A DNA stretch of 64,000 bases, from NCBI GenBank assembly GCA_036873755.1, contig JAVTVY010020534.1:19888-83887 (forward strand), given 5' to 3'. Each line of letters opens with the position of its first letter. Position 1 is the stretch's first letter. Shown here one piece after another: positions 1 through 12,870 of the stretch. The stretch is from Hanleya hanleyi (lineage: Eukaryota > Mollusca > Polyplacophora > Lepidopleurida > Hanleyidae). Both the position numbers and the translations under genes were made by a program. Under the pieces are notes generated by a model, which was given only the letters and a program-made list of their open reading frames with translations, was not told the DNA's origin and ran no database searches.

Positions 1-36
1 AAACTGATCCCAGTATTCAAATTCAAGAACGTGTAA

Positions 37-180
37 TGTCGCTTGCGTATAACCCAACACTAACTATATTTATTGATGATATCGAGAAAGATGAAATCAG
101 GCACTAGTGAGATTCCATGCATTCACAGAAAAACGCCCGTGTATCTTAATGTCTCATTCACCGGGTATATGTAGACTGTA
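37..180 (+). repeat. diverged copy of the 7.1-kb repeat unit
   Basis: This stretch resembles 7108-7250: shared blocks include the 'aatgtcgctt', 'tataaccca', 'tagtgagattc' and 'cttaatgtc' segments in the same order. It carries no convincing open frame. It probably belongs to the same repeat that is duplicated at 6701-7220. The rest of 1-508 shows nothing further that I recognise. Confidence 0.5.
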
Positions 181-509
181 ACTTAATAACGTGTCTGGCA
201 CCAAATTATCGTGCTAAAGGAGAGAGCTACGTATACTGCCTATTTACATCAATAATGAAGACAAGATTTAAAAACGGGGATATTATATCGTTAAATTTGA
301 AATATGGCGTTTTAAATTTCACAGCTATACCTCGCCACGTGAACTTGTTTGGAACTGTCCTTCTCTCCGGTCAGTGCATCATGTCCATAGGTGGCGCCAC
401 TATAGTTTGGACAATTTGGCGGGAACCCAAATCTTCCGCATCCTCGTCTCCTGCCCAGTTCATTCATTTGAAGTGGCTTGCGAGATTATTTTAAACAATA
501 GCGTTAACT

Positions 510-1188
510 ACAGATAACCCTTACTGCACATCATATTTAGACCTATCTCTCTATAAAAATGAAGCATCGACTTTATGACAATAGAGATGGTTACAATTTC
601 GACATCGTAAACTATCCCTTTCTGGACAACAATATCCCAGTGGGACCGGCATATGGCGTATACATATCTCGCCTAGTAGCATTTGCTAGATCCTGTGATA
701 AATGTGACGAGTTTAATCAACATCACAAAACATTATTGCAGAAAGTTATAAAACAGGGCTATGCTCACAAGCGCCTCGACTCAAAGTTTCTCAAAATTGG
801 TGATACGCATACTGATAGCAAAAAATCTATAGCGTTACGTTTCGTAACTTGTGTCTATTTCCGCTTAACCTGGGGCTAGGGGCCGTATGAATCCATGTAC
901 TTCAAGATCCTCGTGGTGCTCATATGAAAAGTCACAATCAAAGCGTAACTGAGATACATCATTCTCCAGATGACGACTTTACAACGAATATCATATGAAT
1001 GAAGAATACTGATAGGCGATATTTTTGGAACATCATGATGTCTTGCCCGCATCATTGAAAACTGTTGGCCGCTTCTCTCTTACGGGAAACTAGTATATGT
1101 TTATGTATGCTATGATTGTATTATTTTTGAATTTGGTGCTAATGCCGTTATATGAAATATGGAATAGGTCTTTGGATTATGAACGTAC
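510..1188 (+). mobile_element. Penelope-like retroelement fragment (RT C-terminal part plus 3' tail)
   Basis: The short frame at 559-879 matches the C-terminal part of the reverse transcriptase seen better at 6039-6731: the 'NFDIVNYPFLD' and 'GPAYGVYISRLVAFARSC' blocks are present. The frame is then lost (the terminal block is altered). After the coding part come about 310 bp of the family's common non-coding tail, ending in 'ggtctttggattatg' near 1180. The RT motifs A to C are missing, so this is a truncated dead copy. Assignment to the Penelope-like clade comes from the better copy; another RT lineage is possible. Confidence 0.7.
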
Positions 1189-1968
1189 ACTTTAACAATT
1201 CTTTTTATTATACGATATTATTTCAGTCAATAGCGATGCATTATTTCTCATCCGAGCGTTCATGAGATGAATTTAGACAGGAAGTTAAAATATTTTGCTT
1301 TGTATATCCTTGGTCATCTAATAAATAAACGAAGACGTGATGCAATATTTAATAATGATAGAAATGAGATGTCTGTTTCAGATAATCAAATATTTTGTGG
1401 ATTATGAAGCAGCTTCGATCATTTGATTCAGATTTCTTGACATAAACCTGATTTGGAATATTGAGTTTCGGACGAATAATGGATCTAACTGCGTTACTGT
1501 TCGATACAAATAACCATAGCTCTTGTTGGTTCCCTTTTCACGTGTGACCGTAAATCAGTTCGTGTGTCAGACGGGTACCCAATCCACTAAGCATGCTCGC
1601 TGTCGCTAACGTTATTAAATGACGGCGCCCAGTCTAGTCGTGGAGGTGGATCGAACACCGATAAAGCGCTGAATTCGCTCTCCTCTCTAAGTATCGGTCG
1701 TTCATCAAATATATTGTTTGTACGAAATAGCCATTTCGATACATAAATAGACAGACAACAACAACGACTTATGCCTCCAAACTGGTAATTGTCATCGGCT
1801 CTCATTGATGCCATCTTAGCCATACCGTTCTTTTTACTCTCTTTCGTGCATAGCCGGAAATTTTGGCCAGTGTTAAAGCCTGTTTTGGGGGCAGTATGAT
1901 ATATATCACGAGCACATACTATCATATCTATTATTCACACAGATTAGTTTTACATAAATCAACATGGA
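1189..1968. other. no recognisable feature
   Basis: AT-rich sequence without a convincing gene. A 112-residue open frame on the minus strand (1587-1925) has no recognisable domain and low-complexity composition, so I treat it as chance. Confidence 0.5.
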
Positions 1969-2710
1969 AGTAACTCCGAAAATGGAAGTCATTGGGATAA
2001 AATATAATAGATTTCGGCTGTGATTATGCCATCGTCTGGAAAACATATGGACATTTATAGTATACAGTCGGCTCTATATACAGGTTTAAGCAGAAAGGGC
2101 GATAAATGTACAACCGAGCAGTAGGGTTCAACATTCAATGATCAAAGAAAAACAAAGTTGCAGGTATATCAGTGCGTACCAATTCAATCGTATAAAGCAA
2201 TATAGACAATGAGGAACAAATTCACTTGAAGACAATGAGGTCGCTAGATGCCATTAATCCATGGTGTAATTTGGGGGTTTACTCTTAATATCAAATGTCT
2301 CTGTGAACAAAAGTTGGTTCTAGTTCTTCTCGTGATCTATTATTTAACATTATATGATAACGTATGAAGGGACAGAGCAAATTGGTGGCAAAACCAGATC
2401 GTGCAACTAAAAAGACACCAATTTGCTTTGTCTCCTCATATGTTATTGTTAAAATAGATCACGCTAAGAACTGTTACAGTTGAATTGGTACTCACTGATA
2501 TACCTGTAACTATCACCATTGTTTGATCTTTGTTGTTTGAACTCGATTGCTCGCTTGTACATTTGCTGCCTTTTTGCTTAAAACTGTATAAAAATATATA
2601 GTTAACTGTATACTCTAAATGTTCATAGGTATTCCTGACAATGGCATAATGATTATCACAGCTGAAATATAGAATATTATATCACAATGACTTCCATTTT
2701 AGGAGTTACT
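1969..2710. mobile_element. 742-bp foldback (long hairpin) element
   Basis: The ends are inverted: AGTAACTCC near the left end pairs with GGAGTTACT at the right end. The pairing continues inward almost to the middle: the 'agtgcgtaccaattcaa' block at about 2171 pairs with 'ttgaattggtactcact' at about 2483, and the 'caaattggtg' segments flank a short loop near 2390-2417. There is no coding capacity. CATG occurs just outside both ends and might be a target duplication. An 81-bp mini-copy with the same ends lies at 41730-41810, so this is a mobile, non-autonomous family. Confidence 0.8.
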
Positions 2711-3011
2711 CTCATGCTAGACTATCATATCTTCCTGGCATATATCCTCTGTTAACGCCTCCTTTGACTCCGATGTTATCAGACATAGTAATGTAGGGCT
2801 ACGCTTGGGCCCTTACCCTGCGTGGAGGCGATTGTCGAATGTCAGATCTCCACTTCTCCCATGTGTCCTTGGTAAATTATAAGCGTCTGGTCCGTCATTC
2901 ATTATTCATCCGTCGTTCATTGAATAATATCAGCGTCCATAATCCAAATTAATATTTCATAACAGTATTATATGCCCTACTGAATATATACATAGTTATT
3001 GATGCAGGAAA

Positions 3012-3905
3012 GAGAGAATTACAAGCGTCTGGTGCGTCATTCATAATTCAGCCGTCGTCCATTAGAGAATATCCGCGTCCATAATCCAAAGACCTATTCC
3101 ATATTCCATATAACAGTATTAGCATCAAATTCAAAAAGACAATCATAGTATACATAAACATAGGCTTGTTTCCTACAAGAGAGAAGCGGTCAACAATTTT
3201 CAATGATGCCAGCAAGACATAGTGATGTTCCAAAAATATCAAATCCGTATCGCTGATCAGTATTCTTAATCCATAATATTCGTTGTAAATTCGTCATCTA
3301 AAGAATGATGTATCTCAGTCACGCTTTGATTGTGACTGTTCATATGAGTACCATGCGGATCTTGAAGTACATGGGTTCATACGGCCCCTAGCCCCGGGTT
3401 AAGCGGAATTAGACACAAGTTACGAAACGTAACGCCATAGATCTTTCACGCTACGCTCGTATTTTGCTATCAGCATGCGATATGTATCGCCAAATTTGAG
3501 AAACTTTGAGTGGAGGCGCTTGGTGGTTTAGCCCTGTTTTATAAGTTTCTGCGACAATTTTTGATGACGTTGATTAAAATCGTCACATTTTAGATCCAGA
3601 AAGGATCTAGCAAATGCTACTAGGCGTGATATGTATACGTCTATATGCAGGTCCCACTGGAATATTACTGTCTAGAAAGGGATAGTTTACGATGTCGAAA
3701 TTGTTATGATCTCTTTTGTCATACAGTCGACGAGAGAGAAGGCCCGCTTCGTTTTTATAGAGATATATGTCTAACTATGATGTGCCTGTAGGGTTATCTG
3801 TAGTTTCCTTCAAATCCAGTGAAGGTGGATATATATCCTTGACTGCGTCATTTATATAGCGATTATCCACAGCGAGAAGATCGTCTATATAGCGTTTGGT
3901 GAATA
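3012..3905 (-). mobile_element. Penelope-like retroelement fragment, minus strand
   Basis: Reverse-complement copy of the same family. Reading on the minus strand from 3905, there is the sequence after RT motif C, the thumb region and terminal coding part (to about 3420), then the complete non-coding 3' tail ending near 3012 in the 'cagacgcttgtaat' terminus shared with the copies at 18683 and 40463. Frameshifts break the coding part, so it is non-functional. Confidence 0.75.
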
Positions 3906-3974
3906 ACATATATGAAATCATCAAGGATCATTGAAGAACAAAGAACATTCCTGAGATGGTACTCTCTAACAGCA

Positions 3975-4209
3975 AAAGGCGAAAAACGACGTCATTACCC
4001 ACGTGACGTTACGCTGAGGTGCCTTATGGATGCAAATGACTATTTAACTGCGAACCGATAACACATTCAAGTTGTTTGGAATTTCAATATTTTGATGGCC
4101 ACTATGATACCTATTTTCCGAGCTTTGCGGGATTGCCAAAGTGAAATCATTGCCCGCTGCCTAACCTTGGCCCGACGTCACGTGGGTAATGACGTCGTTT
4201 CCCGCCTTT
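3975..4209. mobile_element. 235-bp MITE with ~35-bp terminal inverted repeats
   Basis: The left end (AAAGGCGAAAAACGACG, then a TCATTACCCACGTGACGT block) is the inverse of the right end (ACGTCACGTGGGTAATGA, CGTCGTTTCCCGCCTTT) with only a few mismatches. Each arm includes a CACGTG core and a GACGTCA-type CRE-like site. No coding capacity. No clear target-site duplication was identified. Confidence 0.75.
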
Positions 4210-4861
4210 CACGGCTGGAGAGTTCGATCTCGGAATCCTGCTATTCATGATTCTTTGTGAAGAATACCATAAATGTTTCCTCATCGTTACCGTTAACGTG
4301 TAATAATAATTTAATAAGAATCGCCATCTCAGAGGATCATGCGCGGAATGAAGCTTTATAGAAAGTTTGTGATTGGTTAGATTTTCTTCCTATTTTCCCA
4401 ACGAGCCAATGAAAATAACTCATTTTCATTTTGAAATTTGAATAGGCCTATCAAATGTTTTGAGACTCGAAGTTATCCCTTGTTTCACTGTTGTTTGCCC
4501 AAACCTACATTGCGAAATACCGTAGATTGGTAACTTGAGTTATCATGCTATCGTGGCCATATGGATCGTTAATTTTGCTTACCAGTTAGGTACTCCCAAA
4601 GCATGCAGATTAAACATGTCAGGGCCTTCCGCTAGTAGATTTCAATGAAACGGTACAGATGGGAACGTAAAGAAGTGACAATGAAGAATATCCCATTTAT
4701 GAATTAAGCTTTCCACACTATTGTAACTCATTGCACAGCCAGATCTTTTCATCTCCTTCGGAAAGGTCTCAATTCTGGGTGGGTGACATCTGCTTGCAAC
4801 GAATGCTTTCTAAGTTAATGCTTATGCTTTCGAATGCTTTTCTATCGGCTTTTCTTGAAAC
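4210..4861. other. no recognisable feature
   Basis: AT-rich intergenic sequence with no open frame of note and no repeat that I could match elsewhere in the window. Confidence 0.4.
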
Positions 4862-6700
4862 TCAACTACTTAGATAAAGGACTGGACATTATTAATTTAC
4901 CTCGAATCCTGAATGATCCAAAGGTACGCAACACTGTACCAAACTAGTTTAAGTTCACAGAGCCTCCTTGCATTTCATATAAGTATACTAAGTCTGTAGT
5001 CACCAAAATATTCAATTACTCCAATGCTGTCAAGGAGTTTGACTGGAACTTATACACATCGGGGGCTATAGTTGTGACTGGTCACCTTGATGTGGTGAGT
5101 GATAAGGACCGAAGATTACTCCTGATGAAGGGACCTAAATATAGACAGCCGAGAAATATAAATCGGAGGGCCGACCAGAAAATAGTCCAGTCTACTTTGG
5201 AACAGTACGTTATTGATTGGTCTAAGCGAGAAAAAGTTGAACCTACAGTACTCGCTGATTGGCTGGACCTCACCAAGAGCAAGGTCGTTGAAACAATCCG
5301 CCATATTGACAGAAGTACCCTTCCCCAAGCAAAACAAGTAGTGAGAAGCCCCAATTCGCAAGAAGTTCTAGCAAATCTCCAGAGTAAATTCGTCATAGTC
5401 CCAGCAGACAAAGCTCCAAAATTAATATCCATATGTAAATATTACTATTACCAGGTGCTGGTTGAAGAATTGAGTGTAAACATATCGTCATCAAATACGT
5501 CTACTTACTCTCAGACTGTATTACTCTGGAAGATTTATTTAACAATCACAAAACCTTTCTCAGTGAAAGAGGTATTTGTCTTCCAACCAAACATAACGAT
5601 ATACCAAAAGTATACTGGACTCCCAAAATGCATAAATCACCATAAAAAGCTAGATTCATAGCTGGTTCTAGAAGCTGCACCACCAAGCCTCTTTCAACCC
5701 TGTTGACGAGGGCCCTTCAGGAGGTAAAAGCATTTTGGGAAACGTATTGCGCCACTATTTCTAAAAACTCTGGCGTTGAATGTATGTGGATATTGAAAAA
5801 CTCAAAATGTCTTACAGAAGAACTTGATGCTAAAGGTCACATACTGTACAGACATGTATCCACGTGGGATTTCTCGACTCTCTATACTACAATCCTTCAT
5901 CAGGACCTTATTGTCCGTCTAAGTTCATTGATAGTATCTGTGTTCAAGAAAACTGATCGTAGATATATTAATGTCTGAAGCCATAAAGCATTCTTTAGCT
6001 CTACTACATGCAAGAGATATCATTCGTGGGATGTTTCTTTGTTGATAGCGTTGCTTGAATTTCTCATTAAAAATATATATGTGAAATTTGGCAACACAAT
6101 ATATCAACAGCATATAGGTATTCCAATGGGTACTAATTGTGCACCCGTATTGGCTGACCTATATCTGTTCTCTTATGAATATGACTATATGCAGGCGCTT
6201 TCAAAAACCGATCCATTCAAAGCCCGTTCATTCTCATTCATCAAACGCTATATAGACGATCTTCTCGCTGTGGATAATCGCTCTATAAATGACGTAGTGA
6301 AGGATATGTATCCACCTTCACTTGATTTGAAGGAAACTACAGATAACCATACAGGCACTTCATATTTAGACCTATATCTCTATAAAAATGAAGCGGGCCT
6401 TCTCTCTCGTCGACTGTATGACAAAAGAGATGATTGCAATTTCGACATCGTAAACTATCCCTTTCTAGAAAGTAATATTCCAGTGGGACCTGCATATGGC
6501 GTATACATATCACGCCTAGTAGCATTTGCTAGATCCTGTGTTAAATGTGACGATTTTAATCAACGTCACAAAACATTGTTGCAGAAACTCATAAAACAAG
6601 GCTACACCACCAAGCGCCTCCACTCAAAGTTTATCAAATTTGGCGATACATATCGAATGCTGATAGCAAAATACGAGCGTAGCGTGCAAAAATACTCGGC
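4862..6700 (+). pseudogene. Penelope-like retroelement, longest copy (RT pseudogene)
   Basis: Best copy of the dominant retroelement family. Homology starts near 4862, before the open frame at 5074-5661. An in-frame TAG at 4945-4947 and several frame changes break it. The N-terminal part contains 'KGPKYRQPRNINRRAD' and 'FVIVPADKAPK'. The RT core shows motif A as DFSTLYTTI (about 5870-5900), motif B as GIPMGTNCAPVLADLYL (about 6115-6170) and motif C as RYIDDLLA (about 6250). The 6039-6731 frame (230 residues) holds the palm end and thumb. YIDD and the D-x-x-L-Y-T-x-I form of motif A fit Penelope-like RTs. No GIY-YIG endonuclease is visible. The 3' coding end is fused at 6700 to unrelated repeat sequence, and the usual tail is absent. 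Confidence 0.7.
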
Positions 6701-7220
6701 ACGTACATCGCATATTCAGGCCAGCTCTTGACCCAGTCGGTAGAACGTCTGCCTGAAGACACCAACCGTTATTGTAGTCAAATGTTCTATCTCTTGCCTA
6801 TCCCTCAAACTCTTTCGGGTATTACCTATAATTTCGTTTTTGTATAACCCACCACTATTAGATTATCTATCGAAGAATGAACACAATTGGGAAGTAGTGA
6901 GATTCGAAGCACGTAACATCTGAAAAACATACTGTGTTGGTTCCAGAAGCTGCACCACCAAGCCTCTTTCAACCCTGTTGACGTGCATCGCATATTCAGG
7001 CCAGCTCTTGACCCAGTCGATAGAACGTCTGCCTGAAGACACCAACCGTTATTGTAGTCAAATGTTCTATCTCTTGCATATCCCTCAAACTCTTTCCGGT
7101 ATTACCTATAATGTCGCTTTTGTATAACCCACCACTATTAGATTATCTATCGAAGAATGAACACAATTGGGAAATAGTGAGATTCGAAGCACGTAACATC
7201 TGAAAAACATACTGTGTTCC
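6701..7220 (+). repeat. 280-bp direct repeat (two units) with a trapped RT piece
   Basis: The block from 6701 to about 6938 recurs at 6981-7220 (offset 280) with only a few substitutions. Between the units, at about 6939-6983, lies a 45-bp piece also found inside the Penelope-like copy at 5661-5705, here moved out of order. A weaker relative of the unit is at 37-180. Confidence 0.75.
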
Positions 7221-7254
7221 TTAATGTCGTATTCATCGAGTACCATGTAGTCCT

Positions 7255-8925
7255 TAAGATTGTTCCTTGAATTTCTCATCAATAATATCTATTTGGAATT
7301 TGGCAACACAATATAGATATTCCAATGAGTATTAATGATGCACACTTTTTCGCTGACCAATATATGTTCTCTTATGAATAAGATTATATGTAAACGCTTT
7401 CAAGAATCGATCAGTCAAATTCTGTTCCTTCTCATTCACTAAATACTATACGATCTTCACGATGTGGGTAATCGCTATATAAATGACGCAATGAAGGATA
7501 TATATATATATCCATCCGGACTGCATTTGAGGAAAACTACAGATAATTCTAACGAGACATCATATGCAGACCTATATCTCTATAAAAATGAAGCGGACCT
7601 TCTCGGTATCGAAAAGTTATCGAAAAGCTATCCTAAACTTCTAAAGCCATCATTCCAAAAACATCCCCCAAGCAAAACAAGTACTGAGCAACCTCAGTTT
7701 GCAAGAAGTCCTAGCAAATCTCCAGAGTAAATTCGTCATAGTGCCAGCTGGAACGTCCTTCCTCGTTTTGGTAACCGGAAGTTATATTCGATTCCTGGCG
7801 TCATAATCTCACATTACATCCGTCCGGATTTGCCACTTATTCAAAAATCAATTAATACCTAATACATACCCTTCCACTTTGGAATCAGAATGTTATTTCG
7901 GATTCCATAAATCACCAACCCTTCCATGTTTCTGCCATGCTTTGGTAACTTAGAACTATACCCTTATTTCGCGATTTGGTATTGCAAGGTAATATCGGAT
8001 TCCAGAAGACACAAACCCATGTGTCTATATCTGTTCTCTTATGAATATGACTATATGCAGGCGCTTTCAAAAACCGATCCATTCAAAGCCCGTTCCTTCT
8101 CATTCACTTCTCATCTTCTCTCTGTGGATAAGCGCTAAATAAATGACGCAGTGAAGGACTTTCATCCACCTTCACTGGATTTGAAGGAAACTACAGATAG
8201 TCCTACAGGCACATCATATTTGATCTATATCTCTATAAAAATGAAGCGGCCATTTTCTCTCGTCGATTTTATGACAAAAGAGATGATTTCGACATCGTAA
8301 ACTATCCCTTTCCCTAGTAGCATTCGCTAGATCCTGTGTTAAATGTGACGATTTTGATCAACGTCACAAAACATTGCTGCAGAAACTTATAAAACAGGGT
8401 CATACCACCAAGCGCCTACACTCAAAGTTTCTCAAATTTGGCGATACATATCGCATGCTGATAGCAAAAAACGAGCGTAGCGTGCAAGACCTATGGCGTT
8501 GCGTTTCGTAACTTGTGTTTAATTCCGCTTATCCCGGGGCTCGGGGCCGTATGAACCCATGTACTTCAACATCCTCATAGTGCTCGGATGAACAGTCACA
8601 ATCAAAGCGTGACTGAGATACATCGTTCACTAGCTGACTTCTTTACAACATTTATGGATTAAGAATACTGATCAGCCATACGGATTTAATATTTTTGGAA
8701 CATCATGATGTCTTGCCGGCATCACTGAAAACTCTTGACCGCTTCTCTCTTGCAGGAAACTAGCCTATGTTTATGTATACTATGATTCGTCTTTTTGAAT
8801 TTGGTTCTAATACTGTTATATGGAATATGGAATAGGTCTTTGGATTATGGCCGCGGATATTCTTTAATGGACGACGGCTGAACTATGAATGACGGACCAG
8901 ACGCGTGTTATGATATTTTTACCAT
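7255..8925 (+). mobile_element. scrambled Penelope-like fragments
   Basis: 7255-7610 matches the RT palm and thumb region of the long copy. 7665-7750 matches an N-terminal part (compare 5328-5405), so the order is inverted relative to the element. 7750-8020 is unrelated. 8021-8925 resumes at the 'YLFSYEYDYMQALSKTDPF' block and runs through the thumb, the terminal coding part and the non-coding tail. Frameshifts and deletions occur throughout; nothing here can encode an RT. Confidence 0.7.
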
Positions 8926-8929
8926 CTAT

Positions 8930-9752
8930 ATGTAAAAGAAACATTGATTTTTTGGAGTCCCAAATTATAATCAGGGCTTGACCTCCGGCGAGGGGTGATT
9001 GCCCATTATACCTGACTGGACCAGAAATGGTTTGTGTTGTACTTTAAACTGTTACTTTATAATATAATAAGATATCAAAACTACGTTTTCCAATTTTAGT
9101 AGGAACAAATCTGGACCAGTTTGATTGACCACCTCCCAAATGTGCCCTAATGATGTCGAAGTAGATTACCGAAAATCTGACCGTCGTATCTCCAAAACAG
9201 GTCATGACGAATGATTTAAATGTTTGAGCGGGAACACCAGAGTGCATGGTGTGGTCGGTCATTTGTGGCGGCGATTATTGTGTAGTATAGTTTTCTGAAG
9301 ATGCGCTCGGTAAATTTACTGCATAATAAGTAAAGCAGATTTCGTAGTGGTTTGTGACCTTTAGATCTGCTCTATCTTAATTTGTTCATTGCAATCCATG
9401 GGAGATAATTCAAATCCCAAAAGGGTAAGTTCGAGGGTTGAAGAGTTGTCTCCCTGGTATTAACAGTATGACGCCACAGTTTTATCGACGCATCATACGA
9501 TACAATTATTGCTATACCTAAGCGATCATTCTGGGATATGACAATTTAAGATCAGTAGGTTGCTTTCAACTGAAGCATGTATGTGGATATGCAGTAAACC
9601 ACCGTCGTCCACTATAATTTTCTCGTTCATAATGAAAAGTTCATATTCACTCCAACAGCTTTGAATAATATGTGATTGTACACTACCAACTACACTACCA
9701 AAAGTATTCCCGGGTATCTCATATGTGCAACAATATCTCATTTGTCCAATAA
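8930..9752. other. no recognisable feature
   Basis: No gene or matched repeat seen. Open frames here are short and without recognisable composition or motifs. Confidence 0.4.
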
Positions 9753-10279
9753 TTAACTCTATCTGGCCTGGGCGATTTGAGACCTGTCCATGCCTTGGGG
9801 AGGGGGGGGGGAGGGAGGAGCTTCTCGAACATCCCTTGAGCAAGCTAGCTAAAATTTATCACACCCTATATCCACCAGAAAATGTTAAAAAATCGAAGAT
9901 GACTGCTTCGATGACATCACAGTGACATCCTTTTCAAAAAATGACTTTTTTGTAGTTTTAACGACTTTTTCCTTTATGTGTTTTCTTCGCAAAATCTGCA
10001 TGCTAAATTAGCAGAGATGTGAAATATAATAGCTTTTATACACTTTTCCTCGCAGATAAGCAGAATTTTGGAAGAAAGGTCCACATGGCCGCCATTTTGA
10101 ATTTACACATAATGCTTTGCTCGAGTGTTATGCAAATATGCATAAAATGATCCCATTGAATGTCGTAACCTACAAACTCAATGAGAATCAGCTCTGAATT
10201 TTTGTCGTTTCGGAGATACGGTGGAAAGTCGGGGGGGGGGGGGGGGCATTAACCTCTCAGCCAAGGCCTGTTAGGTTTA
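9753..10279. mobile_element. MITE, TTAACCCTATCTGGCCTGGG family, copy 1
   Basis: The left end reads TTAACTCTATCTGGCCTGGG and the decayed right end is near 'ggcctgttaggtttaa'. Inside are the family's conserved blocks: a G-run after the left end, 'gatggccgc' or similar, a 'gatgacatcacagtgaca' CRE-like block, and a second G-run next to the right end (10229-10246). Related copies lie at 15066-15637 and 16422-16997. The right two thirds are duplicated again at 11769-12080 as part of a larger tandem duplication. Confidence 0.7.
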
Positions 10280-10992
10280 AATGAAATATATGACCGTAGT
10301 GGGTTAAGATGCCGACGTCCTGACAAGAAGTCACATCACCCCACAAGTCAATATTATGAATGGATCATATTTAAATGTATCCCATTATCTTAGCAAATAA
10401 TTCCTGCGATGATTTGTATGTCACCAGCGCTTTTATTGTAGAGGTCCATGTGGACACCTTGAGTTATACGACCCCACGTTCCCTTACACCGCCTTGAGCT
10501 GTATTAAATATTATTATATTTAATATAGGGAGTGTCTCCCTATATAAATTGTAATGAGACAAAACTGCATATTCCCCGGTCAACAAAACTGCATATTCTA
10601 CCCCCCATGGAATATACACTAAAGGGAGATAATTACAACAGAGATCGCTCCGTTCTCTCAGTCGCGCTGCAAACAGCCGATCACGGAGCAGTTCGTCGAG
10701 TTGATTTTAGCTGGAGAACACAGCAGAAATAAATTATCTCCCCCCATCTAATTGTAAGTAGAATCGTACCCATGCACATTATTGGAGTAACTAACAAGCG
10801 GTATCGAACAACTATACGTGCATTGCGAGATTTACACGATAGTAGTGAAGCAGCTCCGAATCAGTGGAATCTTGTGCATGAAAAATAATGCTGCTGGCGA
10901 TTGCCCACTGAAAGCAATCAACTCAGAAGGATTGCGCTCTTCAAAATAAACATAAAACGTTATTTTGCTCGAGAGATAATAGATTAGCACAG

Positions 10993-11591
10993 AGTTTAGT
11001 TGATAAATATTATAATGAAATTATTGCCTTGTTGTGAGAGGAATATGCAGTTTTGTTGCCCCTCGGCTGTGCATATTGCCCTCGCCTGCGGCTTGGGCAA
11101 TATGCACATCCTCGGGGCAACAAAACTGCATATTCCCCTCACAACAAGGCAATATTTTCATATTATTACGCATGAACAATGATGTAATAACGCTGTGTTG
11201 TCATCTGACGGAAAGTGATGAACTATGCGACCGTTAAGACCCAGTGCGGAAATATTAGTTCTTGTTCCGAACAGAGGCCTGTGAACCTAGATTAGTTTAG
11301 TTGATAAATAGTATAATGAAATTATTGCCTTGTTGTGAGAGGAATATGCAGTTTTGTTGCTCCTCGGCTGTGCATATTGCCCTCGCCTGCTGCTTGGGCA
11401 ATATGCACATCCTCGGGGCAACAAAACTGCATATTCCCCTCACAACAAGGCAATATTTTCATATTATTACGCATGAACAATGATGTAATAACGCTGTGTT
11501 GTCATCTGACGGAAAGTGATGAACTATGCGACCGTTAAGACCCAGTGCGGAAATATTAGTTCTTGTTCCGAACAGAGGCCTGTGAACCTAG
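10993..11591 (+). repeat. 301-bp tandem repeat, two units, each with a long hairpin
   Basis: The units at 10993-11293 and 11294-11591 are nearly identical. Each has an imperfect palindrome (about 11010-11168 and 11311-11469) with arms of roughly 60-70 bp and a loop of about 13 nt, built around 'gcagttttgttgcc' and its inverse 'ggcaacaaaactgc'. The sequence 'caaaactgcatattcc' recurs at 10560, 10585, 12357 and 12375. The open frames reported across these hairpins mirror each other and are structural by-products, not genes. Confidence 0.85.
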
Positions 11592-12639
11592 GAGTAAAGG
11601 GTGCGGAGTACATAACGGCATTTATTTCTCAATAAGGTAACCCATAGATACATTTAGGTTACAGCAATATCTAAATAATCTGTGATATGTTTAATATTAT
11701 ATATACCAGACATTTCGGTTGTGGAAATTAAACAAGCACAACGAGCGAATACTTCATTTTACAATGGCTTTTTCCTTTATGTGTTTTCTTCGCAAAAACT
11801 GCATGCTAAATTAGCAGAGATGTGAAATATAATAGCTTTTATCCACTTTTCCTCGGAGATGAGCAGAATTTTGGAAGAAAGGTCCACATGGCCGCCATTT
11901 TGAATTTACACATAATGCTTTGCTCGAGTGTTATGCAAATATGCATAAAATGATCCCAATGTGATAACCTACAAACTCAATGAGAATCAGCTCTGATTTT
12001 TTGTCGTTTCGGAGATACGGTGGAAAGTCGGGGGGGGGGGGGGGCCATTAACCTCTCAGCCAAGGTCTGGTAGGTTTAAATGAAATATACGACCGTAGTG
12101 GGTTAAGATGCCGACGTCCTGACAAGAAGTCACATCACCCCACAAGTCAATATTATGAATGGATCATATTTAAATGTATCCCATTATCTTAGCAAATAAT
12201 TCCTGCGATGATTTGTATGTCACCAGCGCTTTTATTGTAGAGGTCCATGTGGACACCTTGAGTTATACGATCCCACGTTCCCTTACACCGCCTTGAGCTG
12301 TATTAAATATTATTATATTTATTAGAGTGTCTCCCTATATAAATTGTAATGAGATAAAACTGCATATTCCCCAGGTCAACAAAACTGCATATTCCACCCC
12401 CCATGGAATATACACTAAAGGGAGATAATTACAACAGAGGTCGCCCCGTTCTCTCAGTCGCGCTGCAAACAGCCGATCACGGAGCAGTTCGTCGAGTTGA
12501 TTTTAGCTGGAGAACACAGCAGAAATAAATTATCTCCCCCCATCTAATTGTAAGTAGAATCGTACCCAAGCCCATTATTGGAGTAACTAACAAGCGGCAT
12601 CGAACAACTATACGTGTGTTACGAGATTTACACGATAGT

Positions 12640-12870
12640 AGTGAAGCTGTGCATATTGGCCTCGCCTGCGGCTTGGGCAATATGCACATCCTCGGGGCAA
12701 CAAAACTGCATATTCCCCTCACAACAAAGCAATATTTTCATATTATTACACATGAACAATGATGTAATAACGCTGTGCTGTCATCTGACGAAAAGTAATG
12801 AACTATGCGACCGTTAAGACCCAGTGCGGAAATATTAGTTCTTATTCCGAACAGAGGCCTGTGAACCTAG
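12640..12870 (+). repeat. third, partial copy of the hairpin repeat
   Basis: Starts inside the hairpin at 'ctgtgcatattggcc' and keeps only the right arm, followed by the same downstream sequence ('gaccgttaagacccagtgcgg', 'cagaggcctgtgaacctag'). It is the deletion version found within the second unit of the 9966-13040 duplication. Confidence 0.8.

Noticed and set aside
5082..5432. 116-residue minus-strand frame
   Set aside because: Antisense shadow of the Penelope-like N-terminal coding part.
11000..12817. repeated 60-67-residue frames with similar peptides
   Set aside because: They are translations of both arms of the hairpin repeat and have mirror copies on the other strand.
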